The position numbers and the translations under genes were made by a program. Shown here in pieces: positions 31,909 through 37,280 of a DNA stretch of 37,280 nucleotides (positions are counted from its first letter, which is position 1; every line of letters begins with the position of its first letter). Below the pieces are notes generated by a model that was given only the letters and a program-made list of their open reading frames with translations, made no database searches and was not told the origin of the DNA. Source of the DNA: Sandaracinus sp. (GTDB taxonomy: Bacteria; Myxococcota_A; Polyangia; Polyangiales; Houyiibacteriaceae); the NCBI GenBank assembly GCA_002699025.1, contig PABA01000017.1, positions 1-37,280 of the forward strand. The letters are read 5' to 3'.

Positions 31909-32008
31909 GCGCCCAAACCCGTGCCCGTGCCCCTGCCCCTGCCCCTGCCCGCAGGTCGAAGGGCCAGAAAAAGAGCCCACGAGGCCCGGCCGCCGACGGA
32001 TCTGCCCC
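31909..32008 (-). repeat. Inverted copy of the CGACCTGCGGGCAGGGGC element
   Basis: Read on the minus strand this about 100-bp stretch matches 32671-32768 closely, including GGGGCAGATCCGTCGGCGG, GGCCTCGTGGG, CTGGCCCTTCGACCTGCGGG and the hexamers. The two copies face each other across the glyoxalase gene. It occupies the convergent gap (31893-32179), which otherwise shows no gene. Confidence 0.85.
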
Positions 32009-32179
32009 GCCCGACGATCGCTCCCCGCACCCGGCCCCACTCCCCACGTGCGCTCCGCCCCCGTTGGCAGCGCCCGCCCCGCGCCCAACGACCCGGCCCC
32101 CTGCTTGGCTCGTCCGCCGGAGCGAGAAGGCGCTACTCCGCGAAGGGCGCTGGGTCTGCGGTGACGTCGCCTTCCCTCG

Positions 32180-32605
32180 CTACCACTCGCCGACGCTCGG
32201 CATGCTCGCCCAGGGCTCGGCGGGCTCCTTGGCGTCGCCCTTCTGGAGGAGCTCGACGGAGATCTGGTCGGGGCTCCGCACGAAGGCCATGCGCCCGTCG
32301 CGCGGGGGGCGGACGATGGTGGTGCCGGCCTCCTGCAGCTTCGCGCAGGTCGCGTAGATGTCATCGACCTCGAAGGCGAGGTGGCCGAAGTTGCGGCCGA
32401 CCGTGTAGGGCTCGTCCTGGTCCCAGTTGTAGGTGAGCTCGATCTGCGCCGCGTCCCCGTCCGCGCCGGTCTCGAGGAAGACCAGCGTGAAGCGGCCGCG
32501 CTCGGAGTCGCGTCGGCGGACCTCCTTCAGGCCGAGCTGGGTGCAGAAGAAGTCGAGCGCCCCGTCGAGGTCGCGCACGCGGATCATGCTGTGCAGAAAG
32601 CGCAT
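32180..32605 (-). CDS. gloA: Glyoxalase I (lactoylglutathione lyase)
   Basis: A 141-residue metalloenzyme that converts the methylglyoxal-glutathione adduct to S-lactoylglutathione in the cytoplasm. The four metal ligands of the bacterial class are visible: His5 ([10 protein letters not shown]), a Glu in IELTYNW, His in FGHLAFEV and Glu in [20 protein letters not shown] and GxxxxLxxxEVDDIY fit the two beta-alpha-beta modules. The ATG directly before the first strand is the standard start; the upstream frame reads repeat DNA. There is no strong ribosome site. The gene is bracketed by inverted copies of an intergenic element. Assignment is firm, though a related dioxygenase-fold lyase cannot be fully excluded. 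Confidence 0.88.
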   Translation of the reverse strand: MRFLHSMIRVRDLDGALDFFCTQLGLKEVRRRDSERGRFTLVFLETGADGDAAQIELTYNWDQDEPYTVGRNFGHLAFEVDDIYATCAKLQEAGTTIVRPPRDGRMAFVRSPDQISVELLQKGDAKEPAEPWASMPSVGEW

Positions 32606-32690
32606 GGCCGCGTTGTAGGGCGCGGGGCGGTCGCTGCCAACGGGGGGGCGGGTCAGCGGGGGCGGACCGGGGGGCAGATCCGTCGGCGGC

Positions 32691-33065
32691 GCGGGAGCTG
32701 GGCCTCGTGGGTTCTGCTTCTGGCCCTTCGACCTGCGGGCAGGGGCAGGGGAACGGGTTTTTGGCGCGTGCTTCAGGGGCAGGGGGGTCGGGAACATCGG
32801 CTCGCGCCGCGCGGGAGCTGGGCCTCGTGGGCTCTTCTTCTGGCCCTTCGACCTGCGGGCAGGGGCAGGGGCAGGGGCACGGGTTTTGGCGCGTGCTTCA
32901 GGGGCAGGGGGGTCGGGAACATCGGCTCGCGCCGCGCGGGAGCTGGGCCTCGTGGGCTCTTCGTCTGGCCCTTCGACCTGCGGGCAGGGGCAGGGGCAGG
33001 GGCAGGGGCACGGGTTTTTGGCGCGGGCTTCAGGGGCAGGGCGTCGGGAACACCGGCTCGCGCCG
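32691..33065 (+). repeat. Tandem triplication of a 120-130 bp unit that includes a gene's 3' end
   Basis: Three units start with GCGGGAGCTGGGCCTCGTGG at 32691, 32811 and 32936 and measure 120, 125 and about 130 bp. The length differences come mainly from the number of GGGCAG hexamers and short T-run changes. Each unit ends with a copy of the last dozen codons of the minus-strand lipoprotein gene (CTTCAGGGGCAGG to GGCTCGCGCC), of which only the third is attached to the gene. The 424-bp gap (32606-33029) contains no other feature seen. Confidence 0.9.
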
Positions 33066-34118
33066 CTCGCCCCAGGTGATCGGCACGCTCGTCTCGAAGC
33101 GCACGGCGACGCTGATCGCGTTGCACTCGAGCTCGGCCATGTCCTCCGCCGGGTCCGCCCGCGTGTCCGCGCTCTCCGCCAAGAGCGACAGCGCCCCCAT
33201 GCGCAGCAGCACGTCGCTCTCGCACACGCCCAGCGCGTCGAGCGCCTCCTCCGCGTCCGCCGTGGCCCAGCGCCCGCTGAGCATCCCGTCCACCCAGCGG
33301 CCCGTCTCGTCGAGCCGCGCCGTGAAGCGCCCGTCCCGGAGCCGCACGCGCAGCGTGCTCATGACCAGGTCGAAGGTGAAGGGCTGGCCGTCGGGGATCC
33401 GCGCGACGAGCACGCCTCCCGAGACGTGCGCCGTCCGATCCACGGCGATGGGCAGGTCGGAGGCGTCGAAGAAGCTGTTCGCGGGCTGGAGCGTCGGCGT
33501 CGCCTCGCAGTCGGGCGTCTCCTCGAGGGCGCCGGCGGAGATCGCGAGGGTCACCGAGACCTCGGGATCCTCGGTCTCCCCGTTCCAGTTCTCGACGCGC
33601 ATCATCGGCGTGCCCGAGCCCCGGCGCACGGCCTCCCGGAAGCGCATCTCGAGCGAGGCGTCGACGATGGCGAGGCCGGGCACGACCACGAGGCCGAGCG
33701 CGTTGTCCGTGCCGAAGGAGGTCGTGTCCGGCGGCGTCCCCCGCGGGTTCACGCAGCTCACGGGCACCCGGTCGAGGCTCGTGCAGTAGCCGTCGAGGTC
33801 GTAGCCGTCCGTCTCGCGGAAGAGCGGGTCGAGGAAGCCCACCTCGACGACGCCGGCGTCCCCGCCGATGTCGCAGACGGTGCGGGACGGCGGCCGCGCC
33901 GGCATGCAGGTCTCCTCGGGGAGGCCCGTCGGCGGAGGACCGGAGACGCAGGGATCCCCGGCGTCCATCTCCTCGCTGGCGTCGCGGCTCGCGTCCGTGC
34001 CGTCGCCGGCGTCGCGCGGGGGCGGCGGCACGCTCCCGTCCCGCTCGTAGACGATCTGCGCGTCGGCGCAGGCCCCGAGGGCGAGTGCCAGGCTCAGAAG
34101 CGATGCCGCAGCGCGCAC
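33030..34118 (-). CDS. Secreted lipoprotein of unknown function, last gene of the kinase operon
   Basis: A 362-residue protein starting at a GTG with AAGGAGG seven bases upstream. The GTG lies within the last codons of the TPR gene, giving a 25-bp overlap. The signal peptide [17 protein letters not shown] ends in a lipobox (Cys17), followed by an Asp/Ala/Pro-rich linker to about residue 55. The rest is beta-rich with several cysteines and no known motif (blocks such as [16 protein letters not shown] and [18 protein letters not shown]). The C-terminus ([10 protein letters not shown]) and stop codon are encoded within the third unit of the tandem repeat, so the end of the protein has probably been shaped by repeat expansion. 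It is likely a surface lipoprotein co-expressed with the kinase. Confidence 0.75.
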   Translation of the reverse strand: MRAAASLLSLALALGACADAQIVYERDGSVPPPPRDAGDGTDASRDASEEMDAGDPCVSGPPPTGLPEETCMPARPPSRTVCDIGGDAGVVEVGFLDPLFRETDGYDLDGYCTSLDRVPVSCVNPRGTPPDTTSFGTDNALGLVVVPGLAIVDASLEMRFREAVRRGSGTPMMRVENWNGETEDPEVSVTLAISAGALEETPDCEATPTLQPANSFFDASDLPIAVDRTAHVSGGVLVARIPDGQPFTFDLVMSTLRVRLRDGRFTARLDETGRWVDGMLSGRWATADAEEALDALGVCESDVLLRMGALSLLAESADTRADPAEDMAELECNAISVAVRFETSVPITWGERREPVFPTPCP

Positions 34119-35035
34119 GCCGCCCCTCCTTCCCAGGCCCCGCACGCCGCCTCGGTCGCGGGCGTCTCCGCCGTCGGCTCGCGCAGGAACGCCGCCACGA
34201 TCCCGGTCGCGCCGGCCGCGAGGAGCAGCCAAGTCGTCGCACCCGCGCCCCGCGCCTGCGCGTCCAGGGTCGCCCCGTTCAGGCAGGTCCCCCCGTCGCC
34301 GCTCGCGTCCGCGCAGCGCGCCGCCTCCTTGCGCCGCTCGATCCACCAGCCGAAGGCGCCGAGGCCGGCCACGGCGAAGCTCGCGCCGCCGATCAGCAGG
34401 CCGCGGCTCAGCCGGTCGAGGCCCTCGGGCGGGGGCGGCGGAGGCGTCCCGTCGGCCGGGGGCGCCTCGGGCTCGAGGGCCAGCGTGATCGTCTCCTCCT
34501 CGCCGCCGGCGACGACGATGCGCCGATCCGTCGGGAGGTGACCCTCCGCCTGGGCCGCCACCACGTGCTCCCCGACGTCGAGGAGCACCGTCCCGTCCGG
34601 CTCCGGCTCGGGGACGCGGAGGTCGATCGTCAGCTCCGCGTCCTCGGGCTCGACCACGAAGCGGAAGCGCCCGAGGAAGGTCTCCGTGCGCGCGAGGAGC
34701 TCCTCGGTCTCCGCGCGCTGCGCGTCGGTGAGCGCGCGCCGCTCCTCGTCGAGGGCCTGGCGGAGCTGCCGATGGGCCGTGACGTACTCGCGGAGCTCGA
34801 AGGAGGCCATGCCGGCGCCCCGGAGCAGGCGGGCCGAGGGCTCGAGCTCGAAGGCGTCGAGAAAGAGCGCTCGCGCCTCCTCGAAGTTGCCGCGCTCGAA
34901 CTCGCCGATGGCCTCGCGGAGCACCCGCGCGTAGCTCCGCGGCTGGGCCTCGGCCGTCGAGGTGGCGAGCAGGGCCAGGGCGAGGGCGAGCGCACCGAAG
35001 CGCAGGGGGAGCGGGGAGAGCGGGCGCGCGGACAT
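34094..35035 (-). CDS. Exported TPR protein with PEGA-like domain and two membrane segments
   Basis: A 313-residue protein beginning five bases after the kinase stop. The signal peptide covers about 1-31 (ending STAEA). Tetratricopeptide-like helices run at about 36-115 (AIGEFERGNFEEARALFLDA is a typical repeat). A small beta domain at about 123-195, with DGTVLLDVGEHVVAAQAEGH, looks like a PEGA domain. A proline stretch (PPPPPP) leads to two membrane helices, about 215-235 and 268-287, with cysteines on both sides. Such proteins commonly accompany Ser/Thr kinases in myxobacteria and probably act as envelope scaffolds or sensors; the partner is inferred from the operon only. Confidence 0.8.
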   Translation of the reverse strand: MSARPLSPLPLRFGALALALALLATSTAEAQPRSYARVLREAIGEFERGNFEEARALFLDAFELEPSARLLRGAGMASFELREYVTAHRQLRQALDEERRALTDAQRAETEELLARTETFLGRFRFVVEPEDAELTIDLRVPEPEPDGTVLLDVGEHVVAAQAEGHLPTDRRIVVAGGEEETITLALEPEAPPADGTPPPPPPEGLDRLSRGLLIGGASFAVAGLGAFGWWIERRKEAARCADASGDGGTCLNGATLDAQARGAGATTWLLLAAGATGIVAAFLREPTAETPATEAACGAWEGGAACALRHRF

Positions 35036-35040
35036 CGCGA

Positions 35041-36468
35041 TCAGAAGTCCTCCAGGCGGAGCGGGCGCGTGCGGTGCGCGCCCGTCGAGGCGGGCGGCGT
35101 GGTGCGCGCGGGGCGGGTCCGGCGCGGGGTCCGGCGCGTGACCGTCGCCTCCTCCTCGGTCTCGCTCGCGGCGCCCTCCTCGGCGAGCTCGACGCTCTCC
35201 GCGGCCGTCACCTCGAGCTCGTCCGAGAGGACCGGCCCGGCCACCTCCTCGGCCTCGGGCTCCGCGTTCGGTTCGTCCGGCACGTCCGTCGGCGCGCTCT
35301 CCCCGGCCTCGCTGGGCTCCGCCGCGGGAGCCGACGCCGGGGTCCCCTCGGGGCCGAGCTCCGCGCGTCCGGGCTCCTCGGCGGGCTCGCCACGGCTGAG
35401 CAGCCAGCCGCCGACCGCGATCCCCGCCACGATCGCCAGGGCCGCCGCGATCAGCGCGCGCGGGACCCGCCGCGTCGTGCGGACGGTCGGGGCGTCCTCG
35501 TCGACCGAGACCACTGAGGTCGGTGAGCCGGGCCCGACCGGCTTCGTCGCCCGCGCCGGGTCCACCGCCGCCCGCGCCGGGTAGACCCCCGACCAGTCCG
35601 TCTCCGGGTCCTTGAAGCGCACGCCCTCCGCGAAGGGCTCGAGGGCCTCCGCGAAGGCCTCCAGATCGGGGAAGCGGTGCTTGCGGTTGCGCGCCATCCC
35701 GCGCCGCAGCGCGTTCTGCAGCTTGCGCGGGACCGGCTGGGCGAAGGGTCGCGGCTTCTCCTTCAGCTTCATCGCCGAGAGCTCCGCGTAGCTCCGCCCC
35801 TCGTAGGGCGGCGCGCCCTCGATCATCTCGTAGAGGAGGCAGGCGAGGGCGTACTGATCGCAGCGCCCGTCGAGGTCCTTCTCCCCCGTGAGCTGCTCCG
35901 TCGACATGTAGAGCGGCGTCCCGAGCACCACCCCGGTGGCGGTCAGCCCCATGTCCGGGCCCTGCACCTTGGAGATGCCGAAGTCGAGCACCTTCACCGT
36001 CGTCGCCGTGCCCTGTCCGTCCTCGCAGAGGAAGACGTTGTCCGGCTTCAGGTCGCGGTGGATGACGCCGCAGGCGTGCGCCGCGGCGACCCCGCGGAGC
36101 ACCGGCATGAGCAGGCGGACGGCGTCCTGGGGGGCCATCGGGCCGCCCTCCATGGCGACGCCGAGGGGCACGCCCACCAGGCGCTCCATCACCAGGAAGA
36201 CCGCGCCCTCGTGCTCACCGACGTCGTAGACGTCCACCACGTTGGGGTGGGTGATGCGCCCGGCCGCGTGGGCCTCGCGGAGCAGCCGCGCCCGCCGCTC
36301 GGCGTCCCGCTTGTCCGCCGGGAGCCACTTCAGGGCGACCGGTTTCCCCGTGACTTCGTGGGTCGCGGCGTAGACGACCCCCATGCCGCCCTCGCCGAGC
36401 TGCTCCTCGATCCGGTACTTGCCCGCCACGATGGCGCCGCGCTCCGGCATCGCTGCGGTGACGCTCAC
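35041..36468 (-). CDS. Membrane-anchored eukaryote-like Ser/Thr protein kinase
   Basis: A 475-residue kinase, first gene of a three-gene unit. The catalytic domain (about 18-275) is complete: glycine loop GEGGMG (25-30), Lys47 in VALKWL, Glu65 in the C-helix, HRDLKPDN with Asp139, DFG with Asp162, and GTPLYMSTEQ in place of the usual APE/SPE. A single membrane helix lies at about 335-358 (LIAAALAIVAGIAVGGWLL), followed by an acidic, Pro/Ala/Glu-rich extracytoplasmic tail with a basic end. No PASTA or other sensor domain is present, so the tail or the neighbouring TPR protein may provide the input. The start is a GTG (36468) or the ATG at 36450; neither has a good ribosome site. The kinase should phosphorylate cytoplasmic targets on Ser/Thr. 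Confidence 0.93.
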   Translation of the reverse strand: MSVTAAMPERGAIVAGKYRIEEQLGEGGMGVVYAATHEVTGKPVALKWLPADKRDAERRARLLREAHAAGRITHPNVVDVYDVGEHEGAVFLVMERLVGVPLGVAMEGGPMAPQDAVRLLMPVLRGVAAAHACGVIHRDLKPDNVFLCEDGQGTATTVKVLDFGISKVQGPDMGLTATGVVLGTPLYMSTEQLTGEKDLDGRCDQYALACLLYEMIEGAPPYEGRSYAELSAMKLKEKPRPFAQPVPRKLQNALRRGMARNRKHRFPDLEAFAEALEPFAEGVRFKDPETDWSGVYPARAAVDPARATKPVGPGSPTSVVSVDEDAPTVRTTRRVPRALIAAALAIVAGIAVGGWLLSRGEPAEEPGRAELGPEGTPASAPAAEPSEAGESAPTDVPDEPNAEPEAEEVAGPVLSDELEVTAAESVELAEEGAASETEEEATVTRRTPRRTRPARTTPPASTGAHRTRPLRLEDF

Positions 36469-36531
36469 GGGGGGATGTTACCGCATCACCACCCCGATCC
36501 GCCCACCATGCACCCGATCTTTCCCCAAAGA

Positions 36532-36568
36532 CCCGTGCCCATGCCCATGCCCATGCCCGTGCCCGCAG
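36532..36568. repeat. CCCGTG/CCCATG hexamer array
   Basis: CCCGTG, three CCCATG, CCCGTG and CCCGCAG run in series, the same mixed composition as at 20311. It lies 64-100 bp upstream of the kinase start, in the 215-bp gap to the cysteine-rich lipoprotein gene. The gap is otherwise featureless. Confidence 0.85.
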
Positions 36569-36683
36569 CCTCGAGCCCGCTCGACACGCGCGGATCGACT
36601 GCCCGATCTCCCCGGAATCGGGGGGAATCCCTCCCTTCTCCCGCCGTCGTCGATCCCGCGCGCGGACGACCGGGCCGCCGCGC

Positions 36684-37049
36684 TCAGGAGTCGATGCAGA
36701 CGAGGATGTCCGCCCCCGTCGCGAGCTCGGTCTCGCCGTCGCAGGTGTAGCCGGGGCCGAGCAGGTCCAGGCACTCGCTCGCGGTCGCGCAGGGGAAGAG
36801 GCAGATCCCGCCGACGGCCTCCGTGTCGGTGCAGACCGTGCCCTCCGGGCACTCACCCTCCACCCCGGTGCAGTTGCGCGTGCAGAGCCCATCCGGGAGC
36901 CCGGTGACGCAGCGGCCCCCCTCGCAGTCCTCGTCGTCGGTGCAGCCGGGCACGACCACGTCCTCGGCGGACTCGGAGGACCCGTCGTCCCCGCAGGCGG
37001 CCAGGGAGAGGAGGAAGGAGGCGATTAGTGCAAAGCGAAAGAACGTCAT
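36684..37049 (-). CDS. Twelve-cysteine lipoprotein
   Basis: A 121-residue protein with signal peptide MTFFRFALIASFLLSLAAC (lipobox Cys19) and a DDGSSESAED linker. The mature part has twelve cysteines in a regular spacing (CTDDEDCEGGRC, LCTRNC, ECPEGTVC, ICLFPC, ECLDL, TCDGE, VC), consistent with six disulfides. The pattern CxxDxDCxxGxC is common in secreted, disulfide-knotted proteins of myxobacteria and resembles Dickkopf/EB-type modules; no enzymatic residues are seen. The ATG is at the signal peptide and only a weak GAGA precedes it. Its upstream region is less GC-rich (TAAGGTAGCGCCTCTTTGTC), suggesting a promoter close by. Probably a surface-exposed structural or binding protein. Confidence 0.78.
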   Translation of the reverse strand: MTFFRFALIASFLLSLAACGDDGSSESAEDVVVPGCTDDEDCEGGRCVTGLPDGLCTRNCTGVEGECPEGTVCTDTEAVGGICLFPCATASECLDLLGPGYTCDGETELATGADILVCIDS

Positions 37050-37200
37050 TCTCGATAAGGTAGCGCCTCTTTGTCGGGATGCCCACTCTTCCTCCCCCAC
37101 CCGGTCGAGACGTCGTGGATCGCGCCCTGCCCGGGAGGGCGCCTTCGCCCTGCGCGGCTCGCCAGGAGGCCGTTCGTCGCGCGAGCCCGGGCCCTTCCCT

Positions 37201-37280
37201 CGCGCGTCCTTCCCTCGCGCGTCCTTCCCTCGCGCGTCCTTCCCTCGCGCGTCCTTCCCTCGCGCGTCCTTCCCTCGCGC
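37201..37280. repeat. 15-bp tandem repeat running off the right edge
   Basis: Five perfect copies of CGCGCGTCCTTCCCT plus five bases fill the end of the window, and the array continues beyond it. A CCCTTCCCT just before suggests a degenerate first unit. No coding frame could be assigned. The stretch 37050-37200 shows no gene. Confidence 0.9.

Noticed and set aside
30345-33065. Possible CRISPR array
   Set aside because: Repeats are GC-rich hairpin or hexamer blocks, spacers are not unique sequences of constant length, and no cas gene is present.

Overview
This window is very GC-rich, apparently well above 70%, with codon third positions almost all G or C. The gene content points to a myxobacterium-like member of the Myxococcota, probably of the Polyangia/Sandaracinus type. 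The signs are a eukaryote-like Ser/Thr kinase next to a TPR/PEGA-type protein, many small lipoproteins with Asp/Gly/Ala-rich linkers, cysteine-rich lipoproteins, and giant macroglobulin-like secreted proteins. This placement is inference from gene content, not from a marker gene. No rRNA, tRNA, CRISPR array, integrase or transposase was recognised.

Layout. 0.2-1.7 kb: a membrane protein and a divergent PlsC/MGAT-like acyltransferase. 1.9-4.4 kb: a two-gene minus-strand unit encoding a large lipoprotein and a metzincin-like lipoprotein protease. 4.8-6.75 kb: an ATGA-coupled pair, a Tat-exported FAD oxidoreductase and a one-haem c-type cytochrome lipoprotein. 7.0-9.6 kb: a carotenoid oxygenase coupled by GTGA to an SCP2-type thiolase, facing a geranylgeranyl-reductase-like flavoprotein across a large hairpin. 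11.1-14.8 kb: an amidase, an EEP-fold hydrolase and a one-HKD phospholipase D-like protein. 15.0-18.2 kb (minus strand): a membrane-anchored alpha/beta hydrolase, an orphan TAXI-type binding protein with a cytoplasmic tail, and a cysteine-rich lipoprotein. 18.5-20.3 kb: an MsbA/TAP-like ABC exporter.

20.6-30.3 kb holds the most unusual part: two translationally coupled paralogous giant secreted proteins of 1626 and 1596 residues with alpha-2-macroglobulin-like architecture. Both lack the thioester motif. Both carry, just before the A2M-type domain, a segment resembling the C-terminal domain of the type II secretion major pseudopilin GspG (DPWG followed by GPDGxxGxGDDV). 30.7-31.9 kb encodes a triple-LysM murein endopeptidase, 32.2-32.6 kb a glyoxalase I, 33.0-36.5 kb a kinase/TPR/lipoprotein operon, and 36.7-37.0 kb a 12-cysteine lipoprotein.

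A second theme is repetitive intergenic DNA. Most gaps hold hexanucleotide arrays of the CCCGTG/GGGCAC type, often attached to longer shared blocks. The best defined block contains CGACCTGCGGGCAGGGGC; it flanks the murein endopeptidase, brackets the glyoxalase gene as an inverted pair, and is tandemly triplicated together with the 3' end of a lipoprotein gene. Three genes also carry in-frame minisatellites of 15, 18 and 24 bp.
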